DNA of 64,000 bases, from positions 76,116,044-76,180,043 of the forward strand of contig NW_026947486.1 in the NCBI RefSeq assembly GCF_034190915.1, read 5' to 3'. The position numbers were made by a program, and so were the translations under genes. The notes under the pieces were generated by a model. That model was not told the DNA's origin and made no database searches. It saw nothing but the letters and a program-made list of their open reading frames with translations. Position 1 is the stretch's first letter; the number at the start of each line of letters is the position of its first letter. Origin of the DNA: Cavia porcellus (lineage: Eukaryota > Chordata > Mammalia > Rodentia > Caviidae). Positions 1 through 9,187 of the stretch are shown here, piece by piece.

Positions 1-347
1 AGAAAGTGAAAGAATGTGTGGTTGTGTTTGCTTGTTTTGTTAATAAATAAAAAAAAAAATCTCTAAAAATAGCTGTGATGTCTCTCTTTCTCTTTCAGGT
101 AGAAGATAGCAAAATACCCTGATTAGTTAATTAGAAGATATAGTTAAGTGATAACTTGACTGTAACAATTTCCATAAACACATAGAGAAAGTAAACTAAA
201 AGAAATGAAGTAGAATATTCCATATTCAGGCCTCTAAATTATTTTCTTGCATTTTCCAAACTCAGTTGTATGGGTTTTCTGCACACAGCTAGGATAGAGC
301 TGTATGTGGGCTGTTCCCATTCATTCAGAAAAAAAAAACGAGGAACA
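1..347. other. non-coding, no gene seen
   Basis: AT-rich single-copy-looking DNA. A pyrimidine run followed by CAG near 80-98 resembles a 3' splice site, but no convincing open exon follows it. No repeat family recognised. Confidence 0.5.
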
Positions 348-357
348 GGAGAGAGAA

Positions 358-432
<75 letters not shown>

Positions 433-447
433 CAGAGACAGAGAGAG
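348..447. repeat. (GA)n microsatellite passing into (CAGAGA)n
   Basis: About 65 bases of alternating GA are followed by five CAGAGA-type hexamers. The plus strand is almost entirely purine. Open frames across it are low-complexity by-products. Confidence 0.95.
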
Positions 448-1819
448 GCATAATATGCATGTTTCCTTGGGTGTACTCTTCAGGAAGGACTTCAACTACG
501 TACCTCTATCTGAGCTTATATAATGGAACTCATGAATGTTGCATCTCTAATGAGAAAAAAAATACAGCCTAGGGGTGGAAAGAGTGTAAATTAGCAAAGT
601 CTATGTGGAGCACATTGCTTATGAAAGCCTAACCATGACACTGAGGATTTGTGAAGTTATAACTATAGATATGCATATAACTATAGATATGCATATTTTA
701 ATTTCCAGAGCTAAGCATAAGGGACAAGTAAAGGAACAAGGATGAGTGATTTCTTGTTCCATTTCATATTTTTAATGCTTGTGTTTTCCTTCAAATTTAT
801 TTCAGTTAGCAGGCAGCAAAAATTCTCACTCCAAAGGGAAACTTCTTAGCTATGTTTGCTAAATCTTAAGATGCTCTACATATGTTTTGACAAAAAAAAT
901 TTTCAAATAGAACACCACCATCTTTCTACCTCAAGGTTACCTTGACAAGCAGTTATCAAGGAATATACAAGGAGAATAGTCAGGAAATCAGTTCTCTAGT
1001 TTTCCTTTACCAATTCCTGAAGACAAAATAGCTGTATTCTGTAGAACTGTTTCTTTTTTTCTATTCCTTTCTCTTTATTTTAAGGCATTTATTCTGCATT
1101 AACTCAGATATACTAGTAAACTATTGAAGAAGAAATATAGTTTGCCAAGTTCCCAATACTAAGGCAAAGAAATAAAACATTGTCAATGCAATTGAAAATT
1201 CCTATGAATTCCTATGAATCTCTTTCTCTTTATATGCCCCACAGGGATAAATACTCTCTCCCTCTCTCCTATGCTTACATCTTTAAAATACCTTGCCACA
1301 TGAATGAGTGCATTTCTTCCCAAGAGAAACAAAACACTAAAAGTCATTATTAAAAAAAAAAAAACCAACAAAAATGTTAATAATCAATAGCCTCCAGAAA
1401 TTGCAGTTAATGGCTTTCTTTTGTGCTATGGGGCCCTCTGATCCCAGCCACCTCGGCTGTCCCTCCTGACTTCTCTATCAAGATCTAGGGAGCCCTTGTC
1501 CAGAAAAGATTCCTTTTCAGATGTGGAGTTCAGTTTTTTGCCCCTAAAATGACAGGGCTGACCTGAACCGTCCTAAGAATGCTTTTTCTATTTTAAAATT
1601 GTATACCATTTCAGAATTATTATTTTTAAGTTGGATTTACTTGGTGTAGAACAAAAGCGAGAACTGGAAGAAAATGAGTAAGAAAATCCTAGCCAATTTA
1701 TACCAGAAAAAAAAAAAGAAGCTTGTGGACTCAAATTATTCAAATGTCATAGATTGAGATACAATTTCTAGAACTTCACTTAGTAGTATACAATTATATA
1801 CTTTTGTAATGCACTTAGC
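448..1819. other. intergenic or intronic, no gene seen
   Basis: AT-rich DNA without recognisable coding potential or a clear young repeat. It contains an 18-bp perfect tandem duplication at 659-694 and short poly(A) runs. Confidence 0.5.
659..694. repeat. perfect 18-bp tandem duplication
   Basis: The unit ATAACTATAGATATGCAT occurs twice head to tail with no mismatch, so the duplication is either recent or replication slippage. Confidence 0.9.
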
Positions 1820-2302
1820 TGTCGATGTCCGCTCCCGGCCGGCAGGAAGGACACACGACAAAGTCTGGTAGTGGACAACCTTTTCTTTTTATTTTCCTTC
1901 TCCGTACAGCCTGCCCTGGGTTCTCCCAGCTGAAGCCTCCTCTGGTCCGCTCCCCGCGGCTCCTTTTGTGCTTCAGTCTGCCCCAAAGCCTCTACCGGTC
2001 CGCTCTCCGCGGCTCCTTTTGGGCTTTTACTTCTGGGCTTCTACCTGGCTTCTTCTTCCGCCCAGGGGTGGCACCGGTATATATACGGGTACAGTGTCCA
2101 ATCATGTTAAAGTAAGCAAGGCAAGCTGATTGGCTAACATCATCAGTTGCCAGGCAGACTATATTGTTGAGCGGGTTGTTTACGCGGTAAGCAGGAAACT
2201 AACATATTCGATGGGAGGGGTAATCTACCTCAGGCTTTGCTCTTTACCACAGGCCGCACGTCCGCCGCGCAAGGCGAGCTATCACAGACGCGGCTCCCAA
2301 CA
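1820..2302 (-). mobile_element. solo LTR of a class II (ERVK/IAP-like) endogenous retrovirus
   Basis: On the minus strand the 483-bp element begins TGTTGGGAGCCGCG, the hallmark start of IAP/ERVK LTRs, and ends in CA. It is flanked by a perfect 6-bp target duplication CTTAGC (1814-1819 and 2303-2308), the size made by class II integrases. A TATA-like ATATATAC lies at 2076-2089 and an AATAAA (minus strand) at 1888-1893, giving a normal U3-R-U5 order. A 53-bp period duplication in the GC-rich part covers 1933-2026. No internal retroviral genes adjoin it, so it is a recombined solo LTR. GC and CpG content is well above the flanks, suggesting it is fairly young. Confidence 0.9.
2076..2089 (-). promoter_or_regulatory. 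TATA-like box of the solo LTR
   Basis: TATATA core inside the LTR, reading leftwards; about 190 bases before the AATAAA at 1888-1893. The layout is the usual LTR promoter. Activity is not shown by sequence. Confidence 0.5.
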
Positions 2303-2404
2303 CTTAGCAATATTCAGAATGTCTTCATACGGAGACAGATTAATTTCAAATATTTTACTAAAAAATCACTTCTCATAAAAGTACAAAATGACATTAAAAA
2401 TTCT

Positions 2405-2475
2405 TAGGGGCTAGGTAGAGGTAGAGCATTTACCCAGCCTTGGATTCAGTGTTCAGAATTGTAAACAAAAAGCAG
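2405..2475 (+). mobile_element. old ID-type SINE fragment
   Basis: Diverged tRNA-derived pattern (GGGGCTAGG..., GTAGAGCATTTACC, then a B-box-like region). Confidence 0.55.
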
Positions 2476-2755
2476 ACTTAGAAGACAAATGTGTTAATTT
2501 GTAGCAGAATTTAAAGCAAGTTGCTTCTCCACATTCCTAGCAAGAGAGTAGTTTCAAAATCACATAAACCTAGGAAGTTGCATATTTCTTGATTGTGATT
2601 TTTAGGTACTATATAACCAGGGATGCATTTTTCACTTTTGTACAAAAACCATTATGACGTCTAAAGAAAGTTTATGTTTTTTCTTTTTCTTTACTTTTTT
2701 ACTTTTAAAATTAGTGCTTCATGTAACTTGAATTCCAGAGTTTAAAAGTAAATGT

Positions 2756-2880
2756 TTCTAGCTGAACATGGTGGTGAATGCCAGTAATTCCAGAACTCTG
2801 GAATTCTGAAGCAGGAAGATCACAAGTTGGAGCTGTTTCTAGGCAACTTAAGGAAAAGGAGGGGGAGGATAATGCTAAAA
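2756..2880 (+). mobile_element. old B1-type SINE
   Basis: Matches the B1/Alu pattern of 'gctg..catggtggtg..tgcc.gtaattcca' followed by 'gaagcaggaagatcaca'. Strongly diverged. Confidence 0.7.
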
Positions 2881-2984
2881 AGGATAAATTGAATAAACAT
2901 TTTTTCTGACATCAAATTTAAGATAATAAAATAATATATCGAATTAAAACAGTAGTAAGCTAAATTGTCTTCAGTATTACAATG

Positions 2985-3150
2985 GAAGGTTGGCACAATG
3001 GCACATGCTTGTAATTACAGCACTCTGGGAGACTGAAGCAGGAGAATCTGAAGTTCAACCCTACCCTGGGCAATTTAATGAGACCCTGTATCAAAATTTT
3101 AAAAAAAATCTGGGGATGTATGTAATTGAAAAGGCCCCCAGTACCAGAGT
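2985..3150 (+). mobile_element. B1-ID composite SINE
   Basis: A B1 unit (ggcacaatggcacatgcttg, gagactgaagcaggagaat) ends in 'gagaccctgtatcaaaa' and is followed by an ID-like 'ctggggatgta...cccccagtacca' tail, the fused form repeated through this window. Confidence 0.75.
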
Positions 3151-3477
3151 TTAATAATTTTTGTGTTTTTATAGAGAAAAAGAATTTGTAAATATTTCCC
3201 TTAGAGGATGTTATTAACTAAAAATAATACTTTAAAAACTATTATTTTCAATTGAAATTTTGTCAAACAAAATGAAATAAACCTAGCCTCTCAAATCTTA
3301 TATTTTCTTTTATACACATAGGCTACATCATTACATCAATTTCTAAATTTATTTTACCCATGAAAAAAATATACAAGTTAATCATGAAAATCATATTTCA
3401 GAAATAGTACTAATCTTAAATGTGTTATACTTTAATGTTATAACTGATAGAGGTGTCATTTTGTAAGCTCCTAACCT

Positions 3478-3560
3478 TAATAAGTAAGTAAGTAGTAAGT
3501 AGTACTTAGAAGTAGTACTTAGAAGTAGTACTTAGAAGTACTTAGAAGTAGTAAGTAGTC
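3478..3560. repeat. minisatellite built on AAGTAGTACTTAG
   Basis: Four to five imperfect tandem copies of a roughly 13-bp unit with AAGT/AGT sub-repeats. Confidence 0.85.
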
Positions 3561-3569
3561 AATAAAAAT

Positions 3570-3765
3570 TTCTCTCCCATTCTGTAGGTTGTCTTTTTAC
3601 TCTGTTGATTGATTCCTTTGGTAGTCAGATGATTTTTAATTTTATACAATCTCATTTGTTGATTCTTGGTATTATTTTTGTGTAATTGTAGTTTTGATTA
3701 GAAAGTCCTTCTGTATGCCTGTCTTTAAGTTTTTCCTATTTTCTGATGGATAGTCTCCTATTCTA
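3570..3765 (-). mobile_element. L1 fragment (ORF2 3' part), antisense
   Basis: Plus-strand text 'ttttatacaatctcatttgttgattcttg' followed by 'agaaagtccttctgtatgcctgtct' is the familiar antisense of the L1 ORF2 C-terminal third. Heavily decayed. Confidence 0.65.
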
Positions 3766-5135
3766 TGCAGCAGACTAAGCAGGGGAAGGGAATGGTGTGG
3801 TATGAAAGTGACATTTGTACCTTCTGGTAGATTTCCCCAGAAGCCTGGGTGAAAAGTCCACAGAAAAGTGAACACCTGAGGGAGTTGAGGAGTTAGCTTT
3901 GTATAGAGCTGCCGGTGCACAATATTACAAGCCCTGCACTTTGCTTCCTATTGATTTTCTCTATGAATTCATCACTAATAAATAGTAATGCCTCTAGTGA
4001 AACAAGGAGATAACAAAAGACCTGAGCCTCTACTCCAGTGGCAGATGGAGAACATACTCAAAAGGAGAATGAAACTGTAGATAATAAAAGATCTGGGGAG
4101 AGTGAACAATAGGCGCTCTGCGCTGCTGTGATAGGACTGAGGTTCTGTTTTCTAAGGTTTGAGTTTCATTTCCTAACCTTACAAGAGCAGGATCCTATAG
4201 GTGGGTGAGCAGATTTCTCAAGGTAATTCTCCTCTACAAAGGGAGGGAATTGTGGGACATATTTTGTCAAAAGGAGGTTCACATTCCAGATAGATACCCA
4301 GGAGACCTGGAGGAGGCCAAGCCACAGAGAAAGTCAGCAAGACTTTTCAAATTGGCTATTTGAAATTACAATTAATGGCACTCCCAAAAGTACTCCTGAT
4401 ACCTATCCTGAGCTCTATAGGTTCACTTCTATGCCAGACTTTCCTGATTGTAACCTTGTAGATCAATCTCAGCTTGGGAAAAAAGTAATCATTTTTGTGT
4501 ATAAAAACCCCTAAACAAAGAAATCTTTTTAATAATCCTTTTTGGGTCCCCTTCTAGGTTCATTTGCTTTAGGGACTATTTGCTTTTGCTTTACAAGAAA
4601 TGTTGCTTTCTTCTCTTGCTCTACAATAAACACTTTTTCTCTACCTTCTGCTGACTCCATATTGTAATTCCTTCTGGGTTGAAAGCAAAACCCACTAGCT
4701 GGATGGTAACACCTGGAATTTGATACAAGGCACACTGTGGTGTTTGTCAGTAGAAACTGGTCCCAATTAAGGTCAGAATTTCTGGGGTTGCTCATACAAT
4801 AGTACATGGCTTGTAACCTTTGACACTTTGAAAAACTAAGCCTGGAGCCAAGCACAGTACGTATGTACGCTTTTATAACAGCAATCTCTTTGGAATGTGT
4901 ATATAAACAGGTCCTTCCAGTAGATTCTTGTATGTACAAATACTTTCTTTTCTTTTCTTTTTTGTAAATCCATAGAGCTAAGTCACCAGCTCCTTATTTA
5001 CAATTACCTGTGTAACAAGTCTGTGTAGAATCTGAACTTTTGCTTGACTGACACCTAGTACCATGATCAATACCCTACAAGAGAGAGGTCATTTCTGTAT
5101 TTGTGGATGTAGGGCCAATAGGTCATTTATTTCAG
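3766..5135. other. single-copy-looking DNA, no gene recognised
   Basis: No repeat identified. A 136-codon frame on the minus strand (4529-4939) is open but has no recognised domain and may be chance. A pyrimidine tract ending TTTCAG at 5131-5135 precedes the next candidate exon region. Confidence 0.4.
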
Positions 5136-5199
5136 AAAGTTCAGGACAGTGGCGCACCTGAGCAGAAAAGTCTGATCAGGACCTTTGCCGCCAGCCTGA

Positions 5200-5308
5200 A
5201 GGCCTGCAGAGTACACTGTGAAGTCAGTGATCACAGTGGATGACATCTCAATGGGCTCTGCACTAGGCAGTCCAGGCCATCCCTGCACTGAGCTTATTTC
5301 TCCTCAGG
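5200..5308 (+). other. candidate coding exon a (unrecognised gene)
   Basis: Open for 36 codons plus one base and followed by a near-perfect 5' splice site (CAGG|GTATGT, cut after 5308). The predicted peptide contains VKSVITVDDISMGSALG. A good 3' splice site (tttatttcag) lies upstream at 5135, but the frame from there (5136-5243) is a different one, reading DSGAPEQKSLIRTFAASLK, so either the true acceptor is nearer 5200 or a frameshift has broken the exon. The exon ends in phase 1 and would join in frame to candidate exon b. No family recognised; it could be a decayed gene or a non-coding transcript. Confidence 0.3.
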
Positions 5309-5448
5309 GTATGTAGTGGCTCAAAAGATTTTATTGTTTTAACCATTTAAAACAGACTGGGTTTTTTTCATTTTAAATACTGAATTCTTGAGAATATTGC
5401 CTTGTAATCTGTGGAAGGGTTTTCAATAACAGTTTCTTTCCTTTTCAG

Positions 5449-5550
5449 GTGACAGTATTCTAAGAAAATCAAAGGGTACCACCCTCCCCCAGTGCGGGTA
5501 CAGACTCAAGCGCAGACAGACTTCAGGCCCTGGTTTTGCCCTTCCGCAGG
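5449..5550 (+). other. candidate coding exon b (unrecognised gene)
   Basis: A strong acceptor (tttctttccttttcag) is followed by 102 bases open in exactly one frame, then a strong donor (GCAGG|GTATGT). The exon is symmetric, phase 1 to phase 1, and retains several CpGs that neutral DNA here would tend to lose. The peptide, which includes LRKSKGTTLPQCGYRLKRRQ, matches no family I know. The frame joins candidate exon a (G|GT). The reading frame and splice sites are seen; expression is inference. Confidence 0.38.
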
Positions 5551-5981
5551 GTATGTAACATGACTCTCAGTTGTATTTAGATTGTGTTTTATCAAGTCCT
5601 TCTGTGCAGTAGGCTCTGTTTCATGGTCATCCTCTCAGGGAGCTTCCTGTGTTCCTATCTGGGTATGCGCTATGTTCACATACACTCACTAGCTATCACT
5701 GTTAAGTATGGTATGTTGGGAAAGCAGCCAATGTGGTTGAAGAAACCAAGCTATTTGATAAGCTTCACCACTCTGAGTTCAGGTCAGGCTCAAAGCCACT
5801 ACTTAACCAGAGTTGAATGCCTTGCCTTTTAGAGGTGTGCCTTCCTGAAATGCCCTAGTCCAGTTTCTTCTGCCATTGTGGAAGTTTGGTGGAAATCATG
5901 TGTCAGCCAGGCTTCTAATCACTATCATAACTCTATCCTTCAGAGCTTGACAATGAACTGACAAAGTCAGAGTTATTTCAG

Positions 5982-6180
5982 TGAGCTGAGACCTTTCGAA
6001 GCTATCAGTCGTCTGATAGGAAGCCTTAGCGTGGAGGAAAAATTTGGGGATGATCCTGCGTGTTCTTGTATTACTGAGGAAAGTGTCTCCTCTCCTCCTA
6101 CACTGGACTCTCTGAAGCCTGATGTGACACTTCCTTTGTGGTATGGAGTCTGTTGTGTGGCCTTCTTGACACCTAACTGA
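5982..6180 (+). other. candidate terminal coding exon c (unrecognised)
   Basis: After a TTATTTCAG acceptor, a frame runs open from 5983 to a TGA at 6178-6180 (65 sense codons, no internal Met). It has protein-like composition: ELRPFEAISRLIGSLSVEEK, an acidic and Ser/Pro-rich middle, then a short hydrophobic LPLWYGVCCVAFL stretch. Its acceptor phase does not match the donor of exon b, so if these are one gene another exon or another donor must intervene. The antisense 96-codon frame (5896-6186) is probably its shadow. Confidence 0.28.
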
Positions 6181-7204
6181 AATCACTACTGTAAAGTATT
6201 AATTCATGATCCTTCATGAACTCAAGTGTAAGGGTAGAGAACGGCAGGTTTCTAACTCTAATTGTATATTCTTTTTCCATAGCATATTCAGGCTAGGCTC
6301 AAAGTAGCAGCCTAAATAGTAGCTACTTTCAATTCTTTGCTTTTGCCTATACTCCTAAAAATCACAGTGTTGGTCCATGTACATTCTCCTGGGAATTGGG
6401 CTAGCTAGTTTAGAGTTCAGGCATCACTAGCTCATTGTTCGGTATGATATGTCTTTTTGACTCTGCTCTAAAGCACCTGTGCAGAGAGATGTAAGGGGCC
6501 AAGGGTGAGAAGGGGTCAGCATCATAAACTCACTATGACCTCCTACTTTGAGCCAATCATTTGACACCTCTGATATCATACAGCAGTGAAAGTGATTTTT
6601 ATTATTATAGAAACTTTAATGATGATTATAAATAGGAAATTATGCCAATTTTAGAAATGGCATAATTGACACTTGTAAAACCTTGTAAATTCCCTGAAAT
6701 GAGATTGATAACAAAAGTCAAATAAGATGTTAGTCTTATATAGCGGGACTTGAGCAGTGCTCATTCTAAATATTCAGCCTCCATTGGTTTGTTTTGATGA
6801 CTGCTTGAGGTAAGGGTGGAATCCAAATATAGCCCAAGAATGTTCACTGTTCTCTGTCTTTATGACATAGCACTGCCTTTGTGAGTGGTGGTAAAATGAT
6901 GCGATGTGCCATCGTATGTGTCAACACCACAGCCTTTTATTTTTTTCACATTCCCACTTGCAACATTTCACACACATGATTTGGTTAACCATTGAAAAGA
7001 TAATGCCACTGTGCCATATGTAATTCCATTATCTGATTTTGCTTTTTGGATTCTGAGCAATTCATACTGCAGTAAAAATATTCTATTATGAGTTGAGGGG
7101 CATCAATTTGAGAATTCTCATATTGTTGCTTATTTTCAAGTTTAGATATAGGAAATGAAGAAGTTGAAATGTTTCAATAGCTTTTCAAACATTAATTGAT
7201 TTTC
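6181..7204. other. single-copy-looking DNA, no gene seen
   Basis: AT-rich, no recognisable repeats or coding frames. Confidence 0.5.
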
Positions 7205-7255
7205 TTGGGCTTGGGTTATAACTTAGTGGTAAAGCATTTGCCTATAAAAATGAAT
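7205..7255 (+). mobile_element. ID-type SINE fragment
   Basis: 'cttgggttataacttagtggtaaagcattt' is a diverged ID A-box region; truncated at its 3' side. Confidence 0.6.
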
Positions 7256-7477
7256 TGATATTTAAAATAGTTTTACGCTTAAAGAAAAATGAGTGGAAAA
7301 TAAAGAGATTCCCCATATATCTCCTGTCCCATTACCAGTTTCCCAGAATTAGTGTGGATATTTGTTATAATAGGTAAGCCATGGATTATAATAGGTGCTT
7401 TATCATTAACTGAAGTCTTTAATTTACATTAGGGTTTACTCTGTGTAATATATTCTGTAGGCTTCAAAAATGCAAAA

Positions 7478-7585
7478 TGAGAGCTGGAGATGTTACTTGC
7501 TAGTAGAGCACTTACCTGTCATGAACAAGAGACAAAGTTCAATCCCCTGCACTGCAGCAAAGCAGAAGAAAAAATTGTAAAATGA
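7478..7585 (+). mobile_element. ID-type SINE
   Basis: tRNA-derived core (gagctggagatgttacttgc, agtagagcacttacctg, gttcaatcccc) ending in an A-rich tail. Confidence 0.75.
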
Positions 7586-7599
7586 TGTCTATCATTACA

Positions 7600-7965
7600 G
7601 ACAAAACATATTTTTGTTGTCTTAAAAAACCACTTGTACTTCCCTCCTTTTCCCTATCCTCCCATTTCCTGGACACTATCTATCTTTTCACTGTCTACAT
7701 AGTTCTTTCTTGTTCAGAATGTGATGTAATTTATAAACTGTTGTATGCAGTCTTCTCAGCTTGACTGTTTCACTTAATACGCACTTAAGGTTTTTCCATT
7801 TCTATTTTTGGCTTAATAGCTCATTTCTTTTAAATATGGAATACCATTTCATTGTATGTATATACTATGGTTTTTCTACTATGCACCTATTAAATACATC
7901 TTATTTTAGGTCACATTTCCTGGTTTGTTGCACTTAGATGTATGCTATAAAGCATTAAATATCCC
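7600..7965 (-). mobile_element. old L1 (L1M-like) 3' end, antisense
   Basis: The plus strand reads the familiar antisense L1M 3' UTR (cagcttgactgtttcactta, then ...taatagctcatttctttt and ...ataccatttcattgtatg). It is interrupted at 7966 by the younger L1 to its right. Confidence 0.75.
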
Positions 7966-7976
7966 TATTAGTTTCT
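7966..7976. repeat. target-site duplication, left copy, of the 9.4-kb L1
   Basis: TATTAGTTTCT here is repeated exactly at 17425-17435. The two copies bracket the poly(T) tail and the 5' UTR of the minus-strand L1 and so fix its ends. Confidence 0.9.
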
Positions 7977-8757
7977 TTTTTTTTTATTTAAGAGGAAAAT
8001 GAGAAAAACACAAAACAAAACAAAGCGGTGTAAGGCTACACGTAATACAGAACTACAAAAAAAAACATAACAGTAAGAAATCACCTGTTAATAGATTACA
8101 TATTATCATCTTGAAAATAGTTGCTCGAATCACAGTATCAAAGAATACAAGGTGGACATTCAAACAGGGAGAGTGTAAACAGCTGTGTTCAATGATCCAA
8201 AAACATTGATACAGTCAGCTATTTAACACCCCTAAACACTTGCTGTTATATCCGTTAGAGCTCTTTTTATTTTTTTCCCTCTCTTTTTTACAACAAAATT
8301 TACACATTTTGGATTTTATTACTCCTTAGTGCTTATTACTTTTTTGGGGGGGAGAGAATACAGTCAAATATGGCAAAACAAAGCTGTCAGTCAAAACTAA
8401 GGATAGACATAGCACATGGTGCAGAACAGAGCACAAGGTTATCAACAATGGTTATTAATGTTGTCTCTTGTTTCCTTAAAAAGAACTGTCCATCTCATCA
8501 GATATTACAAAGTTGGACAAAACAGTAGAGAACAAGACCAACAAAACTTAGGCATTGTAAACATTACAGGACTTCCAAAGAAGACAATAGTCAAACCAGA
8601 ATGGGCATCTTAGTGAATCTTATTGCCTTCAAAGTAGTTGCCTATATCCTCAAACTTGATACTATCATACAAAACGGAACAGAGTCTAATCAGTCAAAAC
8701 AAGATCGTGGGAGTATTACAGGACTTCAAAACAAGTTAATAGGAAATCAAAAAGAGT

Positions 8758-8758
<1 letters not shown>

Positions 8759-8797
<39 letters not shown>
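8759..8797. repeat. (TA)n microsatellite in the L1 3' UTR
   Basis: About 19 TA units on the minus-strand L1, at a site where the nested sister copy (about 15930) has only a short TATATA, so it expanded after this copy inserted. Confidence 0.9.
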
Positions 8798-8799
<2 letters not shown>

Positions 8800-9187
8800 T
8801 AATTTTTTAAATTATTTCCCTTAAGTAAGACAAACATAAGAAATGACTAAATAATTTTTTTAAAAGAATAAGGGGGAGATTGAGATAAAACAGGACATAA
8901 CAATATAACAATAGAGGTCAAAGCATGACTGTTTCAGCAACCTAGTACTTCACCACTATATAACCCGACTTAATAGTAGTTACCATAGTGTATGTCTATT
9001 TCCTTGAAATATTTGGATAAAACTTCATATACTCTAGCTTCAAATATTTGCGTATCAAGAAGCCCAGAATAAAGCCTTTCTAATTAATGAGTGAAAACTT
9101 TATAAGGCTTCAAGGCCACCTAATGGGGAATCATGATTACCACATGGTTTTATATATTTGAATCATTACTTACATTAGGGAAACTAT

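Noticed and set aside
239..572. Open frames of 73 and 100 codons across the GA repeat
   Set aside because: Low-complexity repeats (poly Arg-Glu, Leu-Ser) with no conserved flanks.
4529..4939. 136-codon minus-strand frame
   Set aside because: No recognisable domain, no splice or promoter context; length is possible by chance.
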